Below the pieces are notes generated by a model. The model ran no database searches and was not told where the DNA came from. It worked only from the letters and a program-made list of their open reading frames with translations. The translations under genes were made by a program, and so were the position numbers. Positions 1-9,192 of a stretch of 64,000 nt of DNA are shown here, piece after piece. Each line of letters begins with the position of its first letter. Positions within the stretch are counted from its first letter, which is position 1. This DNA comes from Cernens ardua (GTDB lineage Bacteria; Pseudomonadota; Gammaproteobacteria; Pseudomonadales; Halomonadaceae): assembly GCF_051251085.1 (NCBI RefSeq), contig NZ_JBPCZH010000003.1:248001-312000 (forward strand), given 5' to 3'.

Positions 1-84
1 TGAGTAAGCAGTCGTATAAATGAATATTAAGCACCTTTGAGTCAAGGCCTACCGGTCAAAGAGTCATCAAAGATGGCCCTATAT

Positions 85-876
85 CTTATGGAACTTGCCC
101 ATATAAAGTGCATTAACGTAAGGGTCATCCGCAAGTGGCTTGCCACATTCGGTAAGAAGGCTTGGCAGGGCACGGTAATTGTAGTTTTACTCCCTGCACC
201 TGCCTGCATAAAAAACCGGATAGTACTGCAATAAAAAGTGATTGTCCTGTGCCGAAAATATCCTGCCTCTCGCCAGTTCTCGATAGCATAAAAAGGGATG
301 TACCCTGTATCCTTAATTAAGCTGGACTTAATCAACCTCCCAAACTTGATTCACTACATCCAGTCAATCGTAACGAACATGAAGCACTTGGCGGCATGTT
401 GAAAATTGATATCGAGAAATTGAGCGAGTTTAAACGATCCAAGCACCGAGTCACTGACGTCAGACAATTACTCACATGGTTTACAAATCGGGAGTATGTG
501 CATGTAGAGCCATAGATGTTTATTCTCGTGTGGCACATGTCACAACCCAGACGGATGAAACGACAATGATTACATGGGAGCCCTTATTGCAATAATTACT
601 ACACTATCCTCAACTTGGTTGTCCGTATCAAACAGTCCTGACTGATAACTATGCCAGTACCATTCTAGAGAATTTGCTTGAATATACTATCAGCCTGGTC
701 TGAAAAACCGCTTTGCTCGGCACCGTAAATCACGAGCGAAAGGGAAGACCAAACGATTCACGCAGACATCTTTATATACATATGCGAGAAATTACATCCA
801 CTCATTGGAGCATGGTGAAGCTCTGATAGAGTGGTTATACATTATTACGATTATGAGAGGAAGCTTAGTGAAATAG
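85..876 (+). pseudogene. IS481-family transposase remnant (frameshifted, internal stops)
   Basis: No frame is open, but successive reading frames recover the order of an IS481 DDE transposase. An HTH-like piece (VIRKWLATFGKKAWQG) lies near 127-174. LKIDIEKLSEF...HRVTD...EYVHV spans about 399-506, where the family has LHIDIKKLGRF...GHRVTGDR...YVHVAID. AIDVYSRVAHV is at about 511, VLTDN at 635-649 and GKTKRFTQT at 742-768, matching the family's GKAERFIQTLL. Stops at 513-515 and 589-591 and at least two frame changes make it non-functional. No terminal inverted repeats or target duplication were recognised. The frame-by-frame match to the family is clear; exact ends are not. Confidence 0.8.
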
Positions 877-892
877 ACTAACCAAGCCTCAA

Positions 893-3880
893 TCAGCTGG
901 AAGCAACCAACGGCGCAAACAGCTCTTTAAGCGTCGCAGTATCCATGGACCAATCCAGGCCATTCGCGCCTTCCAACAGAGTATTACTCAATGCAGCCTT
1001 ACGTTGCTGGATGATGCGGATACGCTCTTCTACTGTTCCGCGGGCAATGAGTCTGTACACAAAGACGTTTTTGTCCTGACCAATGCGGTGGGCCCGGTCA
1101 ATCGCCTGATTTTCAACGGCGGGATTCCACCATGGGTCAAATAGAATGACCGTATCTGCTGCGGTGAGATTTAGCCCCGTGCCACCTACTTTCAAACTGA
1201 TCAGCATAATGGGCGACACATGCTCTTGAAACGCCTTGACTGGCGCACGACGGTCTACTGTGTCTCCTGTTAAAATCTGGTATCCCCAATCACGTTCGTT
1301 GAATGCCTGCTGAATAAGTGCAAGCACAGAAGTGAACTGGGAAAATATCAGTATTCGTCGACCAGCTGGCAGCATGGTTTCCAGCATTTCCAATAATGCA
1401 TCCAATTTTGCGGATACATGTATCAAAGGATCATTCAGCGATTCAGAGGTATCGAAAGATGTGGCTGCATCGTGAGGTTCATCATCGTCCAATGCAGGCT
1501 CAAGTGCTGTCTCTTCAGAGTAGAGACGTGCGTCACAACAAATCTGACGTAACCGTAACAAGGCTTCAAGTACAAGCATGCGGAATGCATTTTGCCCCTG
1601 CTGCCCCGCTACTGACTCAATACGCTCCAACATCTCCCGACGCAGGGATTCATAGCGCTCACGCTGTTCGCCCAGGAGCTCTACACGCACGACCATTTCA
1701 TTTTTCTCGGGGAGATCGGAAGCCACTTCATCTTTGGTGCGACGAAGCAGATAAGGGCGCAAGCGTGTTAACAATAATTCCAATCGTACTCGGTCACCCT
1801 GTGTTTCGATAGGTTGACGGAAACGACGAGAAAATTCATCAGCACGCCCCAATAGCCCCGGCATCAAAATATCAAATTGCGACCACAGTTCGCCCAAATG
1901 ATTTTCAACGGGTGTACCACTCAAGCAAATGCGCATATCAGCCATTAACCGATGAGCAGCCACCGCGGTACGACTGACAGGATTCTTCAACGCCTGAGCT
2001 TCATCAAAGATCACGGCACTGAATTCATTTTGAGCCAGTATGGCATCATCTCTCACCAACACCGTGTAGGAAGTCAGAATAACATTGTAGCTGCCAAGAA
2101 AATCATAATGCTGATGCCTGACATTGCCATGCTGCAAAAGAACCTTGAGTGCTGGCGCAAAGCGCGCCAACTCATCTTCCCAGTTAGCAAGCAGACTGGT
2201 GGGAACGACAATAAGCGCTGGTTTATGTAATCTTCCCGCCTCATGCTCACCCAGAAGAAAAGCAATGACCTGTACCGTTTTACCGAGCCCCATATCATCC
2301 GCGAGCAAGCCGCCGCCGCCGATTTGCTGAATACGTTTCAACCACATCACGCCCTCTTTCTGGTAGGAACGTAACGTTGCATTCAGCCCTTCAGGCAGCG
2401 CCATATTCGATGCAGACTCACTCTCGGCTTGATAGGACTGCATTTCTTCTTGTGAAAGGTCTGCAGGCCACTCGTAATCTTCATAGGTCAATGGTGACAA
2501 GCGATGCATTTCGAGGCGTGACCACCGCAGAGCTTCGCCATCAGCATAAGCCCCAGGGTCTAAACGCAACTCATGAAAAACCCGCAATAATTCTTCCAGA
2601 CGAGTAAACGGTAAGGCCAGACGTATGGCAGGATGTTCAACCTCAGCGGGAAGCTCCATAACAATGGCAGAATCTTTACTTCCATTCTTTAAATGTTCAG
2701 TCGAAAAACGTTGAGGGGAGCGCTGGATAGCACGTGCAAGCACAGCACGTAGATTGATCTTGCGCCCGCCCGCTCGCACACCAAAGCTGATATCGACTGA
2801 CATCTTGTAGCGCTGGATATCGATATACCATGCATCAATCGGGGTAATATCAAAAGCAAAATCAGACTGAATAACAATATCCCAGCCTGCCTCACGGAGT
2901 CGGGGCAGCCCATCTCGCACAAAAACGAGCCAGCCATTTTCTACTGTCATCTCATAGGCATCGCCACAATTTTCACTTAGCGCCTCACTACGACGTTTAG
3001 CCAGCTTAAAGCCCCAATGACGTAACTGCTCGATGGCCCTGTGTTCCCCTTTTTGATCACGCTGAACACGCCAATGTTGCCCGTTTTCCCTGACTACAAG
3101 AGATGCAGGAGATTCAGCCGAAACACGAAATCCACCGTAATCAAACGCCAAGCCTGCACGATGCCGGTGGCGTGTCACCATATTGCCGCTACGGGGTTGA
3201 TAAACACGCTCACGATGACTACCTAGTGTCAGCCCTGGCACCATGGCAAAGCGATCACGACTAGCCTCAGACAGAGGGGGAGGTATTACGCCGCCTGCCT
3301 CACAAAAGCCAGTACGCAACGCCTCAGCCTGCTCCACATTCAGCAAGTCATAGGCATGGTAATGCGCTAGAAGATCATCGTTCAGGCCTGTCGCCAAAAG
3401 CCCTATCTGACCATGCACAAGGTCAAGATAATGAGGAGACGCAAAGGCAAGCAAACGCTGAAAAGCATCCGCAGGATTATTGGCTAGCCACGTCAGTCGA
3501 TAATGTTGCTCATCTCCGCGGACAGCCTGCCAATCAAAACGTACACGCCTTTCATGACCGGTGGAAAGCACCATGCCATCCACGTTATGGAGCATAAGGC
3601 GGCCGGCCTCCAGGAGAAGATGCAAGGCTTCAACTCCATGAATACCATCCAGACGCAGCCGGCTTTCATCCCCTTGTAGGCGAGATATAGCAGATAGCCT
3701 TTCATCCAGCTCAGTGCTTCGGCCAAATTCCGAAGTGATAGCGATAGATTCGAATCCTTCGATCGTATCGTCACGACGACGATACACCCGGAAAGCCTCT
3801 ACCAGCGCCAGATCATCTTTACCATAGGGAGCCAACACATATTCGCGCTGCGCATCCAGTGAGACAAAACGAGAATTCAT
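893..3880 (-). CDS. SNF2-family DEAD/DEAH-box helicase
   Basis: Large SNF2 superfamily 2 ATPase of about 995 residues. The N-terminal half (about 500 residues) matches nothing I recognise. The ATPase core starts near residue 500 with LRSYQKEGVMWLKR, followed by Walker A DMGLGKT, the DEAQ box VIFDEAQALKNP, LSGTPVENHLGELWSQF, and C-terminal motifs V and VI (KVGGTGLNL...DRAHRIGQ). Such proteins translocate on double-stranded DNA or remodel protein-DNA complexes; the bacterial substrate is generally unknown. I chose ATG at 3880; an in-frame GTG lies 36 bases upstream (3916), and neither has a convincing ribosome site. It stands alone, facing the IS remnant. Family certain, start uncertain. Confidence 0.9.
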   Translation of the reverse strand: MNSRFVSLDAQREYVLAPYGKDDLALVEAFRVYRRRDDTIEGFESIAITSEFGRSTELDERLSAISRLQGDESRLRLDGIHGVEALHLLLEAGRLMLHNVDGMVLSTGHERRVRFDWQAVRGDEQHYRLTWLANNPADAFQRLLAFASPHYLDLVHGQIGLLATGLNDDLLAHYHAYDLLNVEQAEALRTGFCEAGGVIPPPLSEASRDRFAMVPGLTLGSHRERVYQPRSGNMVTRHRHRAGLAFDYGGFRVSAESPASLVVRENGQHWRVQRDQKGEHRAIEQLRHWGFKLAKRRSEALSENCGDAYEMTVENGWLVFVRDGLPRLREAGWDIVIQSDFAFDITPIDAWYIDIQRYKMSVDISFGVRAGGRKINLRAVLARAIQRSPQRFSTEHLKNGSKDSAIVMELPAEVEHPAIRLALPFTRLEELLRVFHELRLDPGAYADGEALRWSRLEMHRLSPLTYEDYEWPADLSQEEMQSYQAESESASNMALPEGLNATLRSYQKEGVMWLKRIQQIGGGGLLADDMGLGKTVQVIAFLLGEHEAGRLHKPALIVVPTSLLANWEDELARFAPALKVLLQHGNVRHQHYDFLGSYNVILTSYTVLVRDDAILAQNEFSAVIFDEAQALKNPVSRTAVAAHRLMADMRICLSGTPVENHLGELWSQFDILMPGLLGRADEFSRRFRQPIETQGDRVRLELLLTRLRPYLLRRTKDEVASDLPEKNEMVVRVELLGEQRERYESLRREMLERIESVAGQQGQNAFRMLVLEALLRLRQICCDARLYSEETALEPALDDDEPHDAATSFDTSESLNDPLIHVSAKLDALLEMLETMLPAGRRILIFSQFTSVLALIQQAFNERDWGYQILTGDTVDRRAPVKAFQEHVSPIMLISLKVGGTGLNLTAADTVILFDPWWNPAVENQAIDRAHRIGQDKNVFVYRLIARGTVEERIRIIQQRKAALSNTLLEGANGLDWSMDTATLKELFAPLVASS

Positions 3881-4162
3881 TGCACACAACCAAAGTGGCG
3901 ACAATCCTGCCCCCACACGATGAAAGAATACTTGCGCCCAAGGTGAGGGCCTTAAACTGCCCTTAGAAAACCTTAAGGAAAACCGAAGCTTTCAATCCTA
4001 GAGCCAATCACCCCCAACATACAAGCACAAAAATGTAACCAAACATGATTACTTATAACGTTTTGTCTATCGTAAACAAGAAGGAAGAATAAGACCTGTG
4101 ACACGCCTCTGTCATCTGGATTGAGATGCATCGAGCAATCACGGAAGATAATCGACAGTGAA

Positions 4163-4182
4163 GATGTTTCACGTGAAACATC
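4163..4182. promoter_or_regulatory. parS: parS centromere site 1
   Basis: The 16-base sequence TGTTTCACGTGAAACA at 4165-4180 is the universal ParB-binding parS palindrome. Here it is extended to a 20-base perfect palindrome. It lies in the intergenic stretch 3881-4232 between the SNF2 gene start and the waaA stop; I see nothing else definite in that stretch. Confidence 0.93.
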
Positions 4183-4232
4183 CTTGAATAGTATGCAAAG
4201 ACCGCATCATGTACTTGTTTTTGTGACGGCCG

Positions 4233-5528
4233 CTAATCAATTATTTCGCTTTCGAAATTTTCCTTCTTCTCAGGGTGAACGAGCAGTAATAACCGTTCTC
4301 TGATTCGCTCAGCGGCACCACGGTTCGCCTCTACAACCTCATGGGCCGCCTTTCCCATGGAGGTACGCCGATCGTTATCATCAATAAGACGCAGCACCTC
4401 ATCTGACAAGGTTTTCGCATCCGAAACGATGTGAAGTGCATGGTGCTCTTCAAGCTGATCTGCCACCTCACGTATATTACTGAGCTCCGGTCCACTGATT
4501 ACCGGTAAACCCATGGCGGCGGGCTCAAGCAGATTATGTCCCCCTACCGAGACAAGTGAGCCTCCCACAAAAGAGATATCAGCACTGTTATAAAGGGTCA
4601 GCAGCTCACCCATGGTATCTGCCAGATAGACGCTTACCTCAGAAGGAATAGGCTCGTTCAGGCTCCGTCTTGACACTCCAAGCACGCCGACGGACTCTTC
4701 ACATTGCACAGCAACCTCATCAAATCGCTGAGGATGCCGAGGTACCATGATGAGCAAGGTATCCGGATGAGATTGCAAGATACGTTTGTGCGCATCCAGC
4801 ACGATGGCTTCTTCTCCCTCTCGTACAGATGCAGCAATCCACACAGGGCGAGGTCCGATCTTCTGCCGTAAGGCTTTACCCTTTTCGATCGCTTCAATTG
4901 GTACTACAACATCATATTTGAGTGCTCCTGCCACGGTTATGCGCTTGGCTGGCATACCCAGGGCACGAAAACGCTTGCCATCCTCTCCACTTTTTACGGC
5001 CACCCAATTGATGCGAATGAGCATGGATTCCACCAATGAATGGAAGCGCAGATAACGATGAAAAGAACGCTCACTGATACGCGCATTAATGAGCGCAATG
5101 GGCACATGATGGTGGGCAACGGCATGGATCAGGTTTGGCCATAGTTCCGTTTCTACAATGACCAGCAGCTCTGGATCCAGCCTTTTTACCAACCTGCGGG
5201 TGGCGCGAGGAAAGTCCAGGGCAACAAAGTGATGCTCCACCGAATCACCAAATAGTTCAGCCACACGCTGAGCGCCTGTCGCCGTCATGGTCGTAATCAC
5301 CATGCGATGGTCAGGGTTGTCCTCCATCAGCGCACGGACTACCGGCACAGCAGTCATGACCTCCCCTACAGATGCTGCATGCACCCATAAAACCCGCTGA
5401 TCGGGATGAGTATTAACCCAACCGAGCCGTTCTTTTCGAGAGCGATCAGGAAGTTGTTCATGCCAGACACGCTTCCAGACAAAAGGAGACAGTGCATAGA
5501 TCAATGTATTGTAGAGAACCCTAGCCAC
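4233..5528 (-). CDS. waaA: Kdo transferase WaaA
   Basis: 3-deoxy-D-manno-octulosonic acid (Kdo) transferase (GT30), an inner-membrane enzyme that adds Kdo to lipid IVA at the start of core assembly. N-terminal membrane anchor LYNTLIYALSPFVW; WVHAASVGEV near residue 50; C-terminal nucleotide-sugar site GGSLVSVGGHNLLEPAAMGLPVISGP. I place the start at GTG 5528, with AAGGGAAG upstream and an 8-base overlap with the end of hldE. This gives 431 residues, close to the E. coli enzyme; a longer ATG frame (5639) would run 119 bases into hldE. The nearby Kdo-kinase-like gene hints at a monofunctional (single Kdo) WaaA, but sequence alone cannot settle that. Confidence 0.95.
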   Translation of the reverse strand: MARVLYNTLIYALSPFVWKRVWHEQLPDRSRKERLGWVNTHPDQRVLWVHAASVGEVMTAVPVVRALMEDNPDHRMVITTMTATGAQRVAELFGDSVEHHFVALDFPRATRRLVKRLDPELLVIVETELWPNLIHAVAHHHVPIALINARISERSFHRYLRFHSLVESMLIRINWVAVKSGEDGKRFRALGMPAKRITVAGALKYDVVVPIEAIEKGKALRQKIGPRPVWIAASVREGEEAIVLDAHKRILQSHPDTLLIMVPRHPQRFDEVAVQCEESVGVLGVSRRSLNEPIPSEVSVYLADTMGELLTLYNSADISFVGGSLVSVGGHNLLEPAAMGLPVISGPELSNIREVADQLEEHHALHIVSDAKTLSDEVLRLIDDNDRRTSMGKAAHEVVEANRGAAERIRERLLLLVHPEKKENFESEIID

Positions 5529-6960
5529 GGTCTTCCCTTGAACGAATTTTATGAATAAGTGAAGTGGTAGAAACGCCCTCTTCAAAGCCAAGTACGCGCA
5601 CATCGCCCCCGTGGGCGAGTACCGCCTCATGCCCGGCAATGTCTTCTACCTGATAATCGCCGCCTTTAACCAATACATCGGGCAGGATTGCTTCAATCAA
5701 ACGGGCGGGGGTATCTTCACTAAAAGGAATAACCCAATCCACCGCCACCAGAGCAGCAAGGACACGCATACGCTGGTCCAACGAATTCATGGGACGCTCG
5801 GGGCCCTTCAATCGACGTACTGACGCATCATCATTCACAGCAACGATCAAGCGATCTCCCAATCGCCGTGCTTCTTCCAGATAACTGACATGGCCTGAAT
5901 GTAAAATGTCAAAGACACCATTTGTCATCACGACCCGCTCACCGCGTGACTGAGCCATACGTACCATGTCGGTCAGTACCTGTTCATTGACTGATGTATT
6001 ATCAGGAAGCAATCCGTATTCGTGTAATGCACCATAGAGCTCGATCATCGTCAACGTGGCAGTGCCCGGTTTTGCTACAACAAGTCCGGCAGAGAAATTG
6101 GCAAGACGTAATGAATTTTCCATGCTTTGTCCACTAGCCAGTGCCAGACCAAGCATGCCGATAACAGTGTCCCCTGCACCTGTCACGTCATAGACTTCAC
6201 GTGCCTGGGTAGGAAGATGAAAAGGAGCATGCCCCTCTCGGATCAGAACCATACCTCGTTCAGATAACGTTACCAGAAGCGCTTCAAGCTCAAGCGCTTG
6301 ACGCAATGTTTCCCCTTTGTCGAAAATATCCTGATCTGTGGCGCAAGAGCCCACTACCGCCTCGAACTCACTCAAGTTGGGTGTCAGAATACTGGCGCCA
6401 CGATAACGGGTGAAGTCTGTCCCCTTGGGGTCAACCAATACACGCTTGCCCGCCTCACGCCCCAGTGAAATAAAGCGCTGGACATCTGCCAACGTGCCTT
6501 TACCGTAGTCTGACAGTATCATCAGATCGTGCTGCTTCAGCCCCTCTTCTACCAGCGCAGCCAATGGCGTGGAATCAACGCTGTGCAAAGGCGCCTCGAA
6601 GTCAAGGCGAATCAACTGCTGATTACGGCTCATGACACGCAGCTTGGTAATGGTGGGAACATCTGAGCTGGCGTGAAAACGTGGCTCAACACTGGAAGCC
6701 AAAAGAGCGCGTTTTAACAAATGCGCATTTTCGTCTGCCCCCACTACCCCCATTAACGTGCTTTGTGCCCCCAGGGACGAAATATTCAACGCCACATTGG
6801 CAGCACCGCCTGGGCGGTCATCACACTCATCTACACGAACCACGGGTACGGGTGCTTCAGGGGATATTCGCGAAGTAGGCCCATGCCAATAACGATCAAG
6901 CATAATGTCACCGACAACAAGAACACGGGCCGCATCGAAGGCGTTGATATCAATCTTCAC
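5521..6960 (-). CDS. hldE: Bifunctional heptose-7-phosphate kinase / heptose-1-phosphate adenylyltransferase HldE
   Basis: Carries out two steps of ADP-heptose synthesis: phosphorylation of D-glycero-D-manno-heptose 7-phosphate, then adenylylation of heptose 1-phosphate. The N-terminal ribokinase-type domain has DIMLDRYWHGPTSRISPEAP, RPGGAANVA and the catalytic GAGD (about residues 261-264). The C-terminal nucleotidyltransferase domain has TNGVFDILHSGH (about 346-357). GTG at 6960 with GGAG upstream gives 479 residues, matching the E. coli length; the N-terminus VKIDINAF aligns with E. coli MKVTLPEF. An upstream ATG (7044) is in frame but lies deep in the preceding gene. The start overlaps the end of the GT9 gene and the 3' end overlaps waaA, so the three genes are probably coupled. 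Confidence 0.96.
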   Translation of the reverse strand: MKIDINAFDAARVLVVGDIMLDRYWHGPTSRISPEAPVPVVRVDECDDRPGGAANVALNISSLGAQSTLMGVVGADENAHLLKRALLASSVEPRFHASSDVPTITKLRVMSRNQQLIRLDFEAPLHSVDSTPLAALVEEGLKQHDLMILSDYGKGTLADVQRFISLGREAGKRVLVDPKGTDFTRYRGASILTPNLSEFEAVVGSCATDQDIFDKGETLRQALELEALLVTLSERGMVLIREGHAPFHLPTQAREVYDVTGAGDTVIGMLGLALASGQSMENSLRLANFSAGLVVAKPGTATLTMIELYGALHEYGLLPDNTSVNEQVLTDMVRMAQSRGERVVMTNGVFDILHSGHVSYLEEARRLGDRLIVAVNDDASVRRLKGPERPMNSLDQRMRVLAALVAVDWVIPFSEDTPARLIEAILPDVLVKGGDYQVEDIAGHEAVLAHGGDVRVLGFEEGVSTTSLIHKIRSREDRG

Positions 6961-8092
6961 GATATTCTCCAGCTTTACTCTCATGATAGGGTGAGGCATC
7001 AGAGTCAGGCTCCGTCGCTGACAAAAGACGATCAAGTTGCGCACAAACGTCTTCAGGAGTAATAAGGCTCATGGCTTCAGGGTGACGAACACGCGTCCCC
7101 CAGGCCACTTGATCAACTGTTGTATTCATGTATTTCCGTACCGCATCGGGATAACGATTCACTACGTAGTTACGCCATAAATAGGGTGCTGCACGGTCAG
7201 GGTTCGTCGTAGCATAAAGGCCTATAACAGGCGTTCCCAGGGCATTGGCCATATGGACAGGGCCTGAATCGGGGGCAATAACCGCACGGGCCTGACGAAT
7301 AACAGCCAACAGCCCTTTCAATGTTGTTTGACCCAATATATTCACCGGTCGAGCATCGCCAAGATCATTACAAAGAGACTTGATACGCTGCACCATTTCT
7401 TTCTCGACAGGACTATTGCCTCCAGTCAAAAAAGTAGTCAGACCATATTTCCGCCAGGCATAAGCAATAACGGCCGCATAACCTTCCGCAGACCAATTTC
7501 TGAAATTGCGTAGTCGCGGATTGGCACAAGGACTAATAACAAGCGCCTTTTTTCCCTTCAAGAGATCATGCGCTTCCTGTTTCGCCCCGTCAGGGACAGA
7601 AATACCCCAATCGAGGCGCAAGAGCTCTTGATGAGCATCCAGCCCCATCGCCTGCGCGAAATCCATAAAGGACTCGAGCACATGAGCATGTTCATGCGGT
7701 GCAATTCTCGCGTTTGTAAAAAGGGTTTGCCAATCCTTGGCTCTTGCCTTGTCATAGCCCAGGCGAACATCCGCACTGATCCCAAGGGAGAGAAAACTGG
7801 CTCGAATGGATTGCTGCATGTGCAAGAGGATATCGAACTTGCGCGAATTCAACTCGCGCCACAGTTTACGCATTCCATTGAAACCGGAGGACTTGTCGTA
7901 CACAACCAGCTCGACCCCTTCAAGCCCACTCAGTAAACTGTACTCAGCCTTTCCCACGATCCAGGTAATACGTGCTGTAGGCCACTGGCGTGCAATCGCA
8001 CGCACTGTCGGCACCAGATTACAGACGTCACCCAGCGCGGAAAGGCGCAATATGCATATCTGCTGCGGCGCTTGGGGCAAGGGTTTGTTCAT
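6950..8092 (-). CDS. GT9 glycosyltransferase, heptosyltransferase-like
   Basis: Glycosyltransferase family 9 protein of 380 residues, the family of ADP-heptose:LPS heptosyltransferases WaaC, WaaF and WaaQ. Visible: ILRLSALGDVCNLVPTVRAI at the N-terminus, the Rossmann-type acceptor domain, and the donor-site signature APDSGPVHMANALGTPVIGLY near residue 275. It is the first gene of a coupled GT9-hldE-waaA set, which supports an inner-core job. It is not the best WaaF in the window (that is 15663-16760), so it could be the heptosyltransferase I equivalent; this is inference. The C-terminal tail is longer than usual and hydrophilic. Confidence 0.88.
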   Translation of the reverse strand: MNKPLPQAPQQICILRLSALGDVCNLVPTVRAIARQWPTARITWIVGKAEYSLLSGLEGVELVVYDKSSGFNGMRKLWRELNSRKFDILLHMQQSIRASFLSLGISADVRLGYDKARAKDWQTLFTNARIAPHEHAHVLESFMDFAQAMGLDAHQELLRLDWGISVPDGAKQEAHDLLKGKKALVISPCANPRLRNFRNWSAEGYAAVIAYAWRKYGLTTFLTGGNSPVEKEMVQRIKSLCNDLGDARPVNILGQTTLKGLLAVIRQARAVIAPDSGPVHMANALGTPVIGLYATTNPDRAAPYLWRNYVVNRYPDAVRKYMNTTVDQVAWGTRVRHPEAMSLITPEDVCAQLDRLLSATEPDSDASPYHESKAGEYRED

Positions 8093-8197
8093 TCAATAAC
8101 CATGCGTGTGTGTGTAGGCACGTATTCAAGAGCAAGTCAGCGCAAGTAGCAAGGTGCTGAACACATTCACTACTAATCACGAATCATTGCTGACACC

Positions 8198-9115
8198 ATG
8201 CTGATGAAATACCTAAAAGACAAGAATGCCATTATTCTATATGAATTTGACTCACAATATGAATTCACTGCTCAGGAAGCATCCCAATCTTCTGAAAGTC
8301 GCGGCTATCCGACAGTTTCATTGGTTTGGCAGCACGCCGTCATCACGCTTGATGAATCGTTAGCGCCTCATCAGACCACACTTGACCAGCTTTTTACGCC
8401 TGAGTTTTGGGAAAAAAGGCAAGCCATCATACGCAGGGCTCCCGGTAGGGGCGAAAGTCTCTTCATCTGCCCCGAACAGCTTTTCTCATCGCAACATGTG
8501 ATGTACGAACAAAGCACACCTCAACGTCATGATCAGAGGGAAGTGTGGGTACTACGCCCGTATCGCAGGGGCGGCATGATCGCACGCTTTAATGCACAGC
8601 GTTATTTGTGGATGGGCATCGAAAGGACCCGCGCCTTCAAGGAATTACGATTGACCAACACCTTGCGTGAGCAAGGGCTATCTGTACCGCAAGTGCTCGG
8701 TGCCTGCGTCTGGAAAGAAGGACTAACCTACGAGGCAGCACTGCTGAGTGTTCGCATCCCCGGAGCCCTGCCGCTCGCCGAAAAAATAACAACCCTGGTT
8801 AATTCAACTGATCAGGATCCAAACACTTTGAGGACACTACTTCAGCATGTAGGTAGTATCATACGGCAGGCACATGATCTTGGGCTGGATCATGTAGATT
8901 TGAATGCGCGTAACATTCTTGTTGATAACGATATGCAAGCATGGATTATTGATCTGGATCGCTGCCAATTACGTTCTGGGAAAAACCACAAAAGAGATAA
9001 AATACAAAAATGGCAAAAAAATAACCTTGAACGATTGGGCCGTTCGCTTGAAAAATTTGTTCCAGGGCAAGGAAACGCCCTGCTCAAGCAGATAGAACAA
9101 GGCTACTATCGTTAA
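8198..9115 (+). CDS. kdkA: 3-deoxy-D-manno-octulosonic acid kinase-like (KdkA)
   Basis: Kdo kinase family, which phosphorylates Kdo of the LPS inner core at the cytoplasmic face. Conserved: YYRGG-like YRRGGMIARFN (about 122-132), ERTRAFKELRLTNTL, the catalytic loop HVDLNARN (232-239, D234) and the metal-binding IDLD (251-254). At 305 residues it is longer than the usual ~240, with about 60 extra N-terminal residues of no recognised fold. The ATG has a poor ribosome site, so a later start is possible, but the reading frame before residue 60 looks coding. Divergent from the GT9-hldE-waaA set and convergent with the GT4 gene. Confidence 0.85.
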   Translation: MLMKYLKDKNAIILYEFDSQYEFTAQEASQSSESRGYPTVSLVWQHAVITLDESLAPHQTTLDQLFTPEFWEKRQAIIRRAPGRGESLFICPEQLFSSQHVMYEQSTPQRHDQREVWVLRPYRRGGMIARFNAQRYLWMGIERTRAFKELRLTNTLREQGLSVPQVLGACVWKEGLTYEAALLSVRIPGALPLAEKITTLVNSTDQDPNTLRTLLQHVGSIIRQAHDLGLDHVDLNARNILVDNDMQAWIIDLDRCQLRSGKNHKRDKIQKWQKNNLERLGRSLEKFVPGQGNALLKQIEQGYYR

Positions 9116-9192
9116 TATGAGAACGGGATGCCACTATGTTCATATATAGCAAAATAGCTGCATCCATTTTATTTTGCCGTCATGATATTTAT

